This document shows, one piece after another, positions 1 through 8,772 of a DNA stretch of 64,000 bases. The translations under genes and the position numbers were made by a program. The notes below the pieces were generated by a model. It saw only the letters and a list, made by a program, of their open reading frames with translations, was not told where the DNA came from and did not search any database. The stretch is from Rhodothermales bacterium (GTDB taxonomy: Bacteria > Bacteroidota > Rhodothermia > Rhodothermales > Bin80): NCBI GenBank assembly GCA_022821385.1, contig JAJEDR010000031.1:22641-86640 (forward strand), in the 5' to 3' direction. Position 1 is the stretch's first letter. Each line of letters starts with the position of its first letter.

Positions 1-910
1 GCATTCTCGCGCGCGCTAGATTGTTGAGCGTGGCGTTACTGGCGGGGAACCCGTAAGAGGCCAATGCATCATCCCGCTCCTTACTTGTTACTTGAATGGG
101 CTCATGCGAAATATTGATTTCATCTTGCAGAGCACCGTCCAGACCTACGACCCGAATACGAATAGCGTCATTCCACGCATAGTACAGCGGGCCACCAGGC
201 CCAAAAACAAAATGCGGTGAACGGCCATATATGAGTGAGTGGAATACCATCGTGTCATGTGTGGTGTGTACCAATTCCTCACGGACTGGTAGCACAGCAA
301 TCGAATCGGACAGGACCCGGTGGTCCCGGCTTTGCACATATACCCGATTGAACCGTGTCATGTGAGCTTCCGCCGGTGACCCCACACCTTGCCCGCATAG
401 AAGAACAAACCCCTGTTGCTCTACGCCCAGTAGCGAAATTGGTGGGCAGGCATCATTCGAACTGCCCAATGAAAGACTGTACTCAAATTCGTGGCTTTCT
501 GGAGAGAACACGGAAAGACGGCGCGGCCAAAAGTCAAAAGCATAAAGCGTATCGCTGGGACCAACATGAATTTGTGGTGCATTCTGGAATTCTCCAGGGC
601 CTGCCCCTAATCTGCCAATGGATGTGATATGATCGCCAATAGCAGAGAATACATGAATTCCGTTGAATGGGGACTCTACTACATAAACCTGCCCCTCGGA
701 GTCTGCACTTACCTGAGTGACCGCGCCAAACAGCAGCGTGTCCCCGGCAGCTTCGTCGCCGATCCGAAAACCTTCGGTAAGCGTTACAGTCTGGACCTGC
801 AACAGCATCCCCTTGGCAGTATTGACAGGGACAACTGAAAAGATCACAGAAACAAGAACAGCAGTGCGTGCAACTACGGCATAAATCAGGTTTGTTTTCC
901 AAGTGGTCAT
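1..910 (-). CDS. secreted 6-bladed beta-propeller protein, 3' part cut by window edge
   Basis: Reading the minus strand from the ATG at 910 gives about 303 codons without a stop, so the gene continues beyond base 1. The N-terminus (MTTWKTNLIYAVVART, then a run of V/L/I to about residue 30) looks like a signal peptide or anchor. Around residues 65-115 there are propeller-type blades: a V.ADSEGQVYVVES strand, then IGRLGAGPGEF, a motif typical of the 6-bladed beta-propeller proteins common in Bacteroidota and Gemmatimonadota, then GPSDTLYAFD. The role is probably a secreted or periplasmic scaffold; no substrate can be named. Three nonsense short ORFs in other frames overlap it. The open frame over the whole length with coherent blades is the main support. 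C-terminus and full length are unknown. Confidence 0.8.
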   Translation of the reverse strand, partial: MTTWKTNLIYAVVARTAVLVSVIFSVVPVNTAKGMLLQVQTVTLTEGFRIGDEAAGDTLLFGAVTQVSADSEGQVYVVESPFNGIHVFSAIGDHITSIGRLGAGPGEFQNAPQIHVGPSDTLYAFDFWPRRLSVFSPESHEFEYSLSLGSSNDACPPISLLGVEQQGFVLLCGQGVGSPAEAHMTRFNRVYVQSRDHRVLSDSIAVLPVREELVHTTHDTMVFHSLIYGRSPHFVFGPGGPLYYAWNDAIRIRVVGLDGALQDEINISHEPIQVTSKERDDALASYGFPASNATLNNLARARM

Positions 911-1712
911 AGCGCTACCTGAACTGTTCAGCGATTTGGTTTTCTTCCGTCACCCACGAAAAAATGGCTCCAGATCTGGCTGTTCAGTGACAACGAAATT
1001 TTTTCTCTGGGGACAATTAAAAGTTTCGTTGGAGAGGACGCACAACGATAAGGACGCATTCTCGCAAGCTTTGGTTCTTCAAGCCACAAGCCTAGTGAAT
1101 TGTGGTCAGAAGCACGCCTTCCAAAGCTACATAAACGATCTCAGGACTTGGAAGACCAACCTGACCGGGAGTGTATTGCGTTTCTTGTTGCGCATCCATT
1201 CCGTATAGTTGCCTGTTATCGCCTACTGGGAATTAGGTACCTTCTTTGACCTAGTCGAGGGTCCGCCACCATCACTAACGCTACGAAGCTTACATCTTAA
1301 CCCGTCGTCCCACACTCGGCCCGAAAACTGCATGCCTTTGCCGGATGTCGGCTACAGCGGAATAGTGCGTCTGTGGGAACTCGCTGGCGCCAAGAACGGG
1401 AAAGCGGGATAGCGAACGATCTGCTTCAAAGAACTGCGCCCAAGGTGTCACGTCTCGCCAGACATAAACTGCTGGGAATGGAAGCTAAACATCTGATGGA
1501 GACTCCTATTTTCCAATCGTTTATTGTAGGTACAAAGCTGAGCTACCCAGCCGTTGCACTGGCCAGTGTGGGAGGTTTTACCGCTCGCTTTCATCAGCCT
1601 ACTCAAGCCGACCAAAGAACCCGCTTGAATCAGCTGCGGGAGATCCAAAGTTTTGAAGTAAATTACTTCGCTGTACGCAAATCGTTAATCAACATACAAT
1701 CTGACACTTGGA
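911..1712. other. intergenic region between divergent genes
   Basis: About 800 bp between the divergently read propeller gene and ppdK. Several short open frames exist on both strands but none has a recognisable product or composition like the neighbours. I see no tRNA, transposase remnant or repeat. The part next to ppdK carries a perfect palindrome (listed separately). It probably contains both promoters. Confidence 0.5.
1655..1669. promoter_or_regulatory. 15-bp perfect palindrome upstream of ppdK
   Basis: GAAGTAA-A-TTACTTC is a perfect 7+1+7 inverted repeat that ends 43 bp before the ppdK ATG. Size and position fit an operator for a dimeric regulator. There is no regulator gene next to it, so this is inference only. 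Confidence 0.35.
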
Positions 1713-4349
1713 ATGTCCACCCAATACGTGTATCGCTTTGGAAGCGGAGCCACCGAAGGATCAAAAGAAATGAAAGCCTTACTTGGCGGAAAGGGAGCCA
1801 ACCTGGCAGAGATGAGCGCCATTGGCCTGCCTGTCCCCCCCGGCTTCACGATAACAACTGAAGCCTGTCGCTACTTCAGCGACAATCAATCCTGGCCCGA
1901 AGGGCTGGGTACCCAGATACAAGAAGGCATACACCACCTCGAGAATGCATTAGGACGCAAATATGGAGATCCTGACAAACCCCTCTTGGTCTCTGTCCGA
2001 AGCGGGGCTGCACAATCAATGCCCGGTATGATGGATACCGTACTCAACCTGGGGCTAAACGACGAGGTTGTTACCGGACTCGCGCGAGAAAGCGGTAATG
2101 AGCGCTTTGCTTACGACGCGTACCGTCGGTTTATTGACATGTTTGGAGATGTAGTTATGGGCGTACATCACCACTACTTTGAGGGCGCAATTGACGCAAT
2201 GAAGAAAGCCAAGGGGGTTACAGATGATTTGGAGCTGGATGCAGATGACCTAAAACGTCTTGTACGGTCATTCAAAGATCTTTATGAAATGCATGCCGGC
2301 CACGCGTTCCCGACTGACCCGCAAGTACAACTCGAACATTCCATAAATGCAGTTTTTAGCTCGTGGGACATTCCACGGGCCCGCAAATATCGTCAGATTA
2401 ACAAAATCACCGGCCTTTTGGGCACCGCCGTCAATGTGCAGGCTATGGTCTATGGCAATATGGGTGATACTAGTGGAACCGGTGTTTGCTTTACACGCAA
2501 TCCTGCTACCGGTGAGAGAGAGCTCTATGGTGAGTATCTCGTCAACGCTCAGGGAGAGGATGTAGTGGCTGGCATCCGCACACCTAAGCCGATTTCGGAG
2601 ATGGCCGAAGAATTTCCTCAACCACATGAGGATTTGGTCCGAATGACCACAAATCTCGAAAAACATTACCAGAATATGCAGGATATAGAGTTTACGATCC
2701 AGGACGGATCGCTTTATATCCTGCAGACCCGTGATGGTAAGCGAACCGGACGTGCAGCCCTGCGCACTGCAGTGGACCTAGTTAAAGAGGGGATCACTGA
2801 CAAAGCAAATGCTGTAAGAAATCTCGTAGAGCCAAGACATCTTGATCAACTGTTGCATCCTGGTTTCAAGGACGAACTCGCATACCGTGATGATGTGATG
2901 GCAACCGGACTCCCGGCCTCTCCGGGGGCCGCAGTGGGACAGGTGGTATTCAGTGCTGACAAAGCCGAAGACTGGGCACAGGATGGCAAAAAAGTTGTCT
3001 TGGTCCGCATCGAAACGAGTCCAGAAGATGTGGGAGGCATGGATGCGGCGCAGGGAATACTAACCTCCCGGGGAGGCATGACAAGTCATGCAGCCGTGGT
3101 CGCACGCGGCTGGGGCAAACCCTGCGTAGCAGGCTGTGGAGAGGTTGTGATTAACTATGCGGAAAAATCCTTCGTTGCAAATGGAACCACAGTGAAGGAA
3201 GGAGACTGGATCAGCATCAATGGCTCATCGGGAGAGGTCATTCATGGTGCACAGGAACTGGTTAGCGCTCAGATGAGCGAGGACTTTGCAACATTCATGG
3301 AATGGGCCGATGAGATCCGCCCCATGGGTGTGCGGACCAACGCCGACACGCCTGAGGATGCCGCAAAAGCAATTTCGTTTGGAGCAGAGGGTATCGGCCT
3401 CTGCCGTACGGAGCACATGTTCTTTGAAGGCAATCGCATTTTGTCTGTTAGAGAAATGATTCTGGCCAAGTCAGAAGAGGACCGTGAGGCCGCGCTAGCC
3501 AAGCTGCTTCCCTTCCAGAGGGAAGATTTTGCCGGAATTTTCCGTGCAATGCCGGGGATGCCAATCACAATCCGACTGCTGGACCCACCGCTGCACGAGT
3601 TCCTCCCGCATGATCAGGCTGGAAAATCAGAAATGGCGCAGCTCATGGGCGTATCACTCGCTGAAGTTGAAGCGAAAATTGCCGAGTTGCATGAGTTCAA
3701 TCCTATGCTGGGTCACCGCGGCTGTCGCCTCGGAATAACGTACCCTGAGATCACCTCTATGCAGGCAAGGGCCATCATTGAAGCCGCGGTAGAAGTCAAG
3801 GGAGAAGGAATTGATCCAAAGCCGGAAATAATGGTGCCTCTGATCGGAACTGTACAGGAGTTTGTCAACCAGAAGGAGCTTATCCAGCAGACCGCAGAAA
3901 CCGTATTTGAGGAAACTGGAACCCGGGTAGAATACCTGATCGGCACTATGATAGAGGTTCCGCGTGCCGCATTGACTGCTGCAGAAATAGCCAAAACGGC
4001 CGATTTCTTTTCCTTCGGTACCAATGATCTGACCCAAATGTGCTTTGGATACAGCCGGGATGACGCCGGTAAATTCCTGCCCAGCTATGTGGAACAAAAA
4101 ATCCTTCGTGACGATCCATTCCAGACACTTGACCAGGAAGGGGTCGGACAACTTGTCCAAATGGCTACCGAGCATGGCAGGGGCTCCAACTCAACCTTGA
4201 AAGTGGGCATCTGCGGCGAACACGGCGTCGAGCCAAGCTCGGTCGGATTCTGCTATCGCCTGGGCCTGGATTACGTTTCCTGTTCACCTTTCCGCGTCCC
4301 TATTGCCCGCTTATCTGCAGCCCAGGCACACCTGGAAAATATAGCATGA
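1713..4349 (+). CDS. ppdK: pyruvate, phosphate dikinase
   Basis: Interconverts pyruvate + ATP + Pi and PEP + AMP + PPi in the cytoplasm, linking glycolysis and gluconeogenesis. The 878-residue length matches the bacterial enzyme. Visible parts are the N-terminal nucleotide-binding domain ([10 protein letters not shown] near residue 27, [21 protein letters not shown] near 95), the phosphohistidine swivel domain with [18 protein letters not shown] (catalytic His about residue 459), and the C-terminal PEP/pyruvate barrel with FGTNDLTQM and the catalytic Cys in KVGICGEHG (about residue 834). All key residues are present. Start ATG at 1713 gives the usual N-terminus ([10 protein letters not shown]). 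It is followed after 4 bp by an asparagine-synthetase-like gene, so the two are probably cotranscribed. Confidence 0.97.
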   Translation: MSTQYVYRFGSGATEGSKEMKALLGGKGANLAEMSAIGLPVPPGFTITTEACRYFSDNQSWPEGLGTQIQEGIHHLENALGRKYGDPDKPLLVSVRSGAAQSMPGMMDTVLNLGLNDEVVTGLARESGNERFAYDAYRRFIDMFGDVVMGVHHHYFEGAIDAMKKAKGVTDDLELDADDLKRLVRSFKDLYEMHAGHAFPTDPQVQLEHSINAVFSSWDIPRARKYRQINKITGLLGTAVNVQAMVYGNMGDTSGTGVCFTRNPATGERELYGEYLVNAQGEDVVAGIRTPKPISEMAEEFPQPHEDLVRMTTNLEKHYQNMQDIEFTIQDGSLYILQTRDGKRTGRAALRTAVDLVKEGITDKANAVRNLVEPRHLDQLLHPGFKDELAYRDDVMATGLPASPGAAVGQVVFSADKAEDWAQDGKKVVLVRIETSPEDVGGMDAAQGILTSRGGMTSHAAVVARGWGKPCVAGCGEVVINYAEKSFVANGTTVKEGDWISINGSSGEVIHGAQELVSAQMSEDFATFMEWADEIRPMGVRTNADTPEDAAKAISFGAEGIGLCRTEHMFFEGNRILSVREMILAKSEEDREAALAKLLPFQREDFAGIFRAMPGMPITIRLLDPPLHEFLPHDQAGKSEMAQLMGVSLAEVEAKIAELHEFNPMLGHRGCRLGITYPEITSMQARAIIEAAVEVKGEGIDPKPEIMVPLIGTVQEFVNQKELIQQTAETVFEETGTRVEYLIGTMIEVPRAALTAAEIAKTADFFSFGTNDLTQMCFGYSRDDAGKFLPSYVEQKILRDDPFQTLDQEGVGQLVQMATEHGRGSNSTLKVGICGEHGVEPSSVGFCYRLGLDYVSCSPFRVPIARLSAAQAHLENIA

Positions 4350-4353
4350 TATC

Positions 4354-6033
4354 ATGGGCTGGCTGACAGGTTTTGCGGGCACATCAAAACCTGCAAAGCT
4401 GGCTGTTCAGCATGAACAGGCCCGGTTTAACATTCGGGAACCGAATCTGCGCGCACAGGCAGGAGGGCCTGCGGAGACCTGCTTTGGTGGAAAACTTCCG
4501 GGTGGCGGCGCCTTTTTCGTTACGGGTGTGGGAATTCGTGATGATCGCATCCTGCAGGAACAGGACTGGGCTGCCCTCCTGACCCAAACCGAAACTGATC
4601 TGGCAGACTTGGACGGACACTTTGTTGTCCTGCGCTGGCAACCCGGCAAAGTAGAGTTGCTCACAGATAGCACCGGTACACGGACTGTTCACCTTCTTGA
4701 ACATGCAGATGGAGTGTATTTCAGTACACGGCTTGACTGGCTTGCGCAGTATGCTGGCCCGCTAGAGATAGACTACGCCAGGTTTGGTGCACAGTGGCTC
4801 CTGGCAAACTCACTGGATACAACCAGTCTGGTGAAACAAGCCATCCGCCTCGGACCTGGCGGATGCGCTGTGGTTGAGCACGGACGCTTGAAGGTTAGCC
4901 TTCGACCATGGAGCTGTACGACCACACAACTTGATCATAGCGGAGAAGGATATAAACATGCACTTCAAAAAACACTCCAGGTTAGTGGACCGAAACCATG
5001 GAGTCTAGGGCTGTCAGGGGGATTGGATTCACGTGCATTGCTGGCACTCGGCAAATACCGTAATACGCATGTCTGGGGTCCCCCCGACCATCCTGATGTA
5101 CAGATATCAACTGACCTGGCCCGCACTGCGGAGGTTGAACATAAGTATCTCCAGATTCGGTTGCCGCACATCACACGTTGTGTTGACCTGCTGCGTGAAC
5201 GGGTCGCACTAACCCAGGTGATCACCCCCGCTTCCGCAACTATAGAGCGCATTGCTTACGGCAAGTTGCATAAAACAGGCCTGGGCATTCTGGATGGTGG
5301 TTTCGGTGAGATCGCACGCCGACAACTCATGAACCAAGTCGTTTTCAGGCGTGCCTTAAATCTGGGCAAAGCACAGACAACGCTGCCGCGCATACTTGCG
5401 GGAAAAGCTGATTTTTTTGCACCAGATGTGGACAAAACCATGACTGGCGGTGCCGAAGATGAGTTAAATGCCTGTTGGCAGCGCCTCCCCGCATCAATGA
5501 CCACTGCCGATAAGGCAGACCTGCTGAGCGTTCAATCACGCCTGCCAAACTTCTTTGGGCATGAACAGAATTATCTGGATAACGTGTGTGTTTCATACAT
5601 GCCGTATGCACAGCCCTCGGTGCTCAGGGCATTGTTTCAGGTTCCCCTCCGGCTGCGCTGGCACGGGCGTCTGTTGCGAAAACTCGTTCGACAGCATGCT
5701 TTCGCTCTGGCGCATCAACCTCTAGTAAAAGGTACCGTGCAGTATCCTTTCGGTCTAGGAACGGTCAGTTCCCTCGCTTATACCCGGGTAAAAAAGAAGA
5801 TGGGATTGGCCTACAGTGATCCACGCCCGCGGGATTTTATTAACCATTTACGTGAGTTCCTGTTGGACACGCTTCATAGTACCTCCGTACGAGACTGTGA
5901 TGCATACGATCAGGCGAAGCTGCAACTTATGGCCGATAGCTTCGCTAGTGGTGATACCAGCTACATTGGCCTGCTGGACTGGTGGCTCGCTTTTGAAACT
6001 TGGAGAAGCATGCTGCGCCGGGACAACAGCTAA
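4354..6033 (+). CDS. asparagine-synthetase-like protein lacking the glutaminase cysteine
   Basis: The 559-residue protein has the two-domain plan of class II asparagine synthetases. Residues 1-200 resemble the Ntn glutaminase fold (LADLDGHFVVLRW, LLTDSTGTRTVHLL, VYFSTRLDWLAQYAG). From about 215 there is an AMP-forming synthetase domain with the PP-loop SGGLDSR (residues 221-227) and a later DGGFGEIARR that corresponds to the DGGDELFGGY region. The N-terminus is MGWLTGFAG instead of MCGI, so the Cys2 nucleophile for glutamine hydrolysis is missing. It may use free ammonia, or adenylate a carboxylate to form another amide, as beta-lactam synthetase and lasso cyclases do. No lasso or beta-lactam precursor or partner gene is nearby. 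It lies 4 bp after ppdK; the functional reason for this pairing is not evident. Confidence 0.8.
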   Translation: MGWLTGFAGTSKPAKLAVQHEQARFNIREPNLRAQAGGPAETCFGGKLPGGGAFFVTGVGIRDDRILQEQDWAALLTQTETDLADLDGHFVVLRWQPGKVELLTDSTGTRTVHLLEHADGVYFSTRLDWLAQYAGPLEIDYARFGAQWLLANSLDTTSLVKQAIRLGPGGCAVVEHGRLKVSLRPWSCTTTQLDHSGEGYKHALQKTLQVSGPKPWSLGLSGGLDSRALLALGKYRNTHVWGPPDHPDVQISTDLARTAEVEHKYLQIRLPHITRCVDLLRERVALTQVITPASATIERIAYGKLHKTGLGILDGGFGEIARRQLMNQVVFRRALNLGKAQTTLPRILAGKADFFAPDVDKTMTGGAEDELNACWQRLPASMTTADKADLLSVQSRLPNFFGHEQNYLDNVCVSYMPYAQPSVLRALFQVPLRLRWHGRLLRKLVRQHAFALAHQPLVKGTVQYPFGLGTVSSLAYTRVKKKMGLAYSDPRPRDFINHLREFLLDTLHSTSVRDCDAYDQAKLQLMADSFASGDTSYIGLLDWWLAFETWRSMLRRDNS

Positions 6034-6102
6034 GCTCTGGAGATCTCTGACTGGTTTTCTTCAAACATTGTGTATCCAAGGAGATCGGAAAACTAGCCGC
6101 TA

Positions 6103-7305
6103 TCACACGTCATTCCCAAGCGGAACAAAGGCCTGAACCCCCGTGATCGCACGCCCGAGTATCAGGACATGTATGTCATAGGTCCCCTCATATGTATTGA
6201 CGCTCTCCAGGTTGACCATATGATGAATCACCCGAAACTCTCCGCTGATTCCATTTCCTCCCAGCATATCACGGGCAGTTCTTGCAATCTCCAGTGCAGT
6301 GTTGCAATTATTACGTTTGGCCATAGATACCATTTCGGGTATGGCACGCCCCGTATCCATAAGTTTCCCCAGACGCCAGGCTAAAAGCTGCATCTGTGTA
6401 ATGCTGGTGATCATGTTGGCCAGTTTCGTCTGCACGAGTTGCATGGCTCCGAGCGGGTGACCAAACTGGTGTCGCTCCATAACGTACTGTCGTGCCCTTT
6501 GGAAACAGTTTTCTGCGGCCCCACATGCTCCCCACACGATTCCGTAACGGGCACTGTTAAGACAGGTAAACGGTCCACGCAATCCGCGGACCTCGGGAAA
6601 AATTCTTGAATCAGGAACGAATACATCATGCAGTACAATTTCCCCCGTGAGTGACGCCCGGAGACTCATCTTGTGCCCGGTCTTCGGTGTCGTTAAACCT
6701 TTGCTTCCCCGCTCAATTATGAATCCTCGAATCACACCTGGATCATCGACCGACTCCTTCGCTTTTGCCCACACTACGGCTAAATCTGCAATTGGAGAAT
6801 TTGTGATCCACATCTTTGCTCCGTTCAGTTTCCAACCTCCAGAAACCCGAAGCGCGGTGGTTTCCATGGAACCCGGATCAGAACCATGATTGGGTTCGGT
6901 TAGGCCAAAACACCCAATTAGCTCTCCGGTTGCCAGTCGTGGCAGAAATGTGTTTCGTTGCTCGTCGGTGCCAAACTTCCAGATCGGCAACATAACCAGC
7001 GAGGACTGCACGGACATGAAGGAACGGTATCCCGAATCAACGCGCTCAAGCTCGCGAGCTACCAGCCCATAGGCTGTGTAGCTGACTTCAGCTCCGCCAA
7101 ATTCTTCAGGAATGAACGCTCCTAACAGCCCGATCTCCCCCATCTCCCGTGCAATTTCCGTGTGGAAAACCTCATCCTGATTGCCTTCTAGCGCGCGCGG
7201 TTCAAGTTTTTCCTGTGCATATCGTCTGGCCAATTGTTGAATCAGACACTCTTCTTCGCTTAATGTGTCCTCGAAATAAAGTACATCGTCTACATTCAGG
7301 GGCAT
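6103..7305 (-). CDS. gcdH: glutaryl-CoA dehydrogenase
   Basis: A 400-residue flavoprotein of the acyl-CoA dehydrogenase family that oxidatively decarboxylates glutaryl-CoA to crotonyl-CoA in lysine/tryptophan degradation, passing electrons to ETF. Signatures of the GCDH subgroup are visible: [13 protein letters not shown] near residue 95, [18 protein letters not shown] (FAD contact) near 135, [12 protein letters not shown], and the C-terminal [11 protein letters not shown] containing the expected catalytic base Glu373, followed by LILGRAITG. Length and motifs are normal. It stands alone, convergent with the asparagine-synthetase-like gene, with the repeat array upstream of its promoter. Another short-chain acyl-CoA dehydrogenase is less likely given the [16 protein letters not shown] ending. 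Confidence 0.93.
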   Translation of the reverse strand: MPLNVDDVLYFEDTLSEEECLIQQLARRYAQEKLEPRALEGNQDEVFHTEIAREMGEIGLLGAFIPEEFGGAEVSYTAYGLVARELERVDSGYRSFMSVQSSLVMLPIWKFGTDEQRNTFLPRLATGELIGCFGLTEPNHGSDPGSMETTALRVSGGWKLNGAKMWITNSPIADLAVVWAKAKESVDDPGVIRGFIIERGSKGLTTPKTGHKMSLRASLTGEIVLHDVFVPDSRIFPEVRGLRGPFTCLNSARYGIVWGACGAAENCFQRARQYVMERHQFGHPLGAMQLVQTKLANMITSITQMQLLAWRLGKLMDTGRAIPEMVSMAKRNNCNTALEIARTARDMLGGNGISGEFRVIHHMVNLESVNTYEGTYDIHVLILGRAITGVQAFVPLGNDV

Positions 7306-7353
7306 CGTTCGAATCGGAAATAGGTTAAGGTCTGTACGGTAATCTAACTGTTG

Positions 7354-7379
7354 AGATGTTTCGCTGAAACTAACATCTT
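7354..7379. promoter_or_regulatory. imperfect inverted repeat upstream of gcdH
   Basis: The arms GATGTTTC and GAAACTAACATC pair with a 4-base bulge around a GCT loop, about 50-75 bp upstream of the gcdH start. It could be an operator or a transcript hairpin. No repressor gene is adjacent. Confidence 0.25.
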
Positions 7380-7518
7380 AAACTTAAATGTTATAATGCG
7401 GTGCAGTTCGGAGAAAGATATTGGAATCAAAGGTTGGACCGACCTTTTTATGGGGCGATTTTTGAGAATTATAACTCAAGCTGTGATAAACATGAGAGAC
7501 ATTGGGCATGTCCTGGGA

Positions 7519-7885
7519 TTTAAATACGGGCAAGCAAGTCTGCTCGGCATCATGATTAATGGGTCTGGCAAATAACCATTAAATAAAATCTTGCCTGCCG
7601 GGCGCTTCGATACGGGTGAGTAAGCCCGTTCAGCATCATGATTGATGAATCTTGCAAGTAACCGCCAAATAAAACTCCACGCCATTCAGAGCTTTGATTT
7701 GGATAAGAAAGGCCTGCTCAGCATCATGATTAATGGGTCTAGCAAATAACCGTCAAATAAAAAACATCTTGCCTGCTTGGGGTTTCAATACGAGCCAGCA
7801 AGTCCGTTCAGCATCATGATTAGTGGATCTAGCAAATAACCATCAAATAAAAATTCTTGCCGTTCGAGGCTTCAATCCGAAAACG
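7519..7885. repeat. tandem array of four imperfect ~88-bp repeats
   Basis: Four direct copies start (at the CAGCATCATGATT core) near 7541, 7627, 7715 and 7805, spaced 86, 88 and 90 bp. Each carries (T/C)G(C/T)TC(A/G)GCATCATGATT, which contains the palindrome ATCATGAT, then TCTAGCAAATAACC and CAAATAAAA, a variable stretch, CTTGCC and a GCTTCAATACGGG-like tail. GCAA and TTGC in each unit could form a weak stem. The copies differ at many positions, so the array is old. No credible protein is encoded. Two further copies lie beyond the next gene (8601-8760). No transposase or integrase is adjacent. Confidence 0.85.
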
Positions 7886-7904
7886 ACGGTTGTTTGTTTC
7901 AAGC

Positions 7905-8497
7905 CTACTGCTCTCCGCAAGCTGATTTGCGCGCTTCGGAGAAGCCGGTGAGCGGCCAGTCAAAGCGGACATTACCCTCGTTGTACCAGGGGAGCAGGAA
8001 TGCCACTTTACTGCCACCACTGATATCGCGCAAAAATCTAGTGTGAGAATCGCGGAGAAAGACTAGGTCGTTTGGCATGTCATACGCAGCATGAATCACG
8101 TGGTACTCAACGTCGCGCCCGTCAACCCGCGCTGATAGCGTATAGCTCTCGGCCCTACCCTCACCTAATAACTTGCCTCCCCGCAGCAACGGTTCGGAGT
8201 CAAAAAAGAGCCTCACTAAGGGATCATCCTCATGACAACTGGCGATAATTTTACCCGGACATCTTGCCAGGGAAAGCTCATCGGTCTTACCGGCGATACC
8301 CACGGACTTTGGAAGCCTCGCGTAGTAGGTTCGCCCCACTCATTTTTGAATTGGATGACCTCCCATTTATCCAGCAACTCGCTGGTGTCACCGGATTCTT
8401 GGGCTATACTGGTCGTTTCGTTGATCGCAGTACTATCACTATCCGGGAACGTGCAGGATGTGAGTACAATTACAAAAAGGGCAAAAGTGATTTTCAT
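7905..8497 (-). pseudogene. frameshifted TagO/VasI-like lipoprotein
   Basis: Two overlapping minus-strand frames together make one protein. Frame 1 (8497 down) starts MKITFALFVIVLTSC, a lipoprotein signal with Cys15, and runs to DKWEVIQFKNEWGEPTT. Frame 2 (readable from about 8339 to the stop at 7905) continues GIAGKTDELSLARCPGKI, DDPLVRLFFDSEPLL and ends VRFDWPLTGFSEARKSACGE. The start (WEV...) and end (F.L.G...A...AC) resemble the periplasmic family that includes the type VI-associated TagO/VasI proteins, with total length near 195 residues as expected. The shift lies near 8300-8335, just after a GGGGCG run. It is either a true inactivating indel or a sequencing error. No type VI secretion genes are in the window. 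The gene sits between the two blocks of ~88-bp repeats. Confidence 0.65.
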
Positions 8498-8600
8498 TTG
8501 GCTAGTGAATAGGTGAGGGTCGTCTCCGTATTTTCCAGATACCAGGTCTAGATCATCAACTCCCTTATAGGCGTCCCCAATTTACCGTACACCTTCCCGC

Positions 8601-8760
8601 CCCTAATGTGCGCACGGATAAGGAAAGTCCGCTCAGCATCATGATTGATGGATCTAGCAAATAACCGTCAAAACACTTCTTGCCGGTCGGGACCTTGATA
8701 TGGATAAGGAGAAAACTGTTCTGCGCCATTAGCAATAGTGATCCAGGCAATAGCCATGGA
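8601..8760. repeat. displaced copy and degenerate copy of the ~88-bp repeat
   Basis: One clear copy has its CGCTCAGCATCATGATTG core at 8630, followed by GATCTAGCAAATAACCGTCAAA and TTCTTGCC. It is preceded by GGATAAGGAAAGTC, as in the main array. A second, strongly eroded copy is recognisable at about 8717-8758 (GTTCTGCGCCATTAG ... GATCCAGGCAATAGCCAT). These units have the same orientation as the four-copy array and lie on the other side of the frameshifted lipoprotein gene. Confidence 0.7.
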
Positions 8761-8772
8761 AGGTTCACTATG

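Noticed and set aside
534..902. Cysteine-rich 122-residue protein on the minus strand
   Set aside because: It is an out-of-frame shadow of the propeller gene, whose frame makes coherent blades.
1373..1861. 162-residue protein overlapping the ppdK start
   Set aside because: No recognisable domain, and its 3' part lies in another frame of ppdK.
4354..6033. Lasso peptide or beta-lactam cluster around the asparagine-synthetase-like gene
   Set aside because: No precursor peptide, B-protein, or oxygenase is near; the neighbour is ppdK.
7476..7685. Minus-strand peptide containing a DPLIMMPSRL block repeated across units
   Set aside because: The similarity comes from the DNA repeat itself; frames are interrupted between units, so no protein is supported.
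7519..7885. Repeats as a CRISPR array
   Set aside because: Period near 88 bp with the whole unit repeated imperfectly; no identical short repeats with unique spacers and no cas genes.
7519..8760. Repeats as integron attC sites with the lipoprotein gene as a cassette
   Set aside because: Direct units with a gene between them suggested cassettes, but the units lack GTTRRRY/RYYYAAC core sites and a convincing pair of inverted arms, and no integrase is present.
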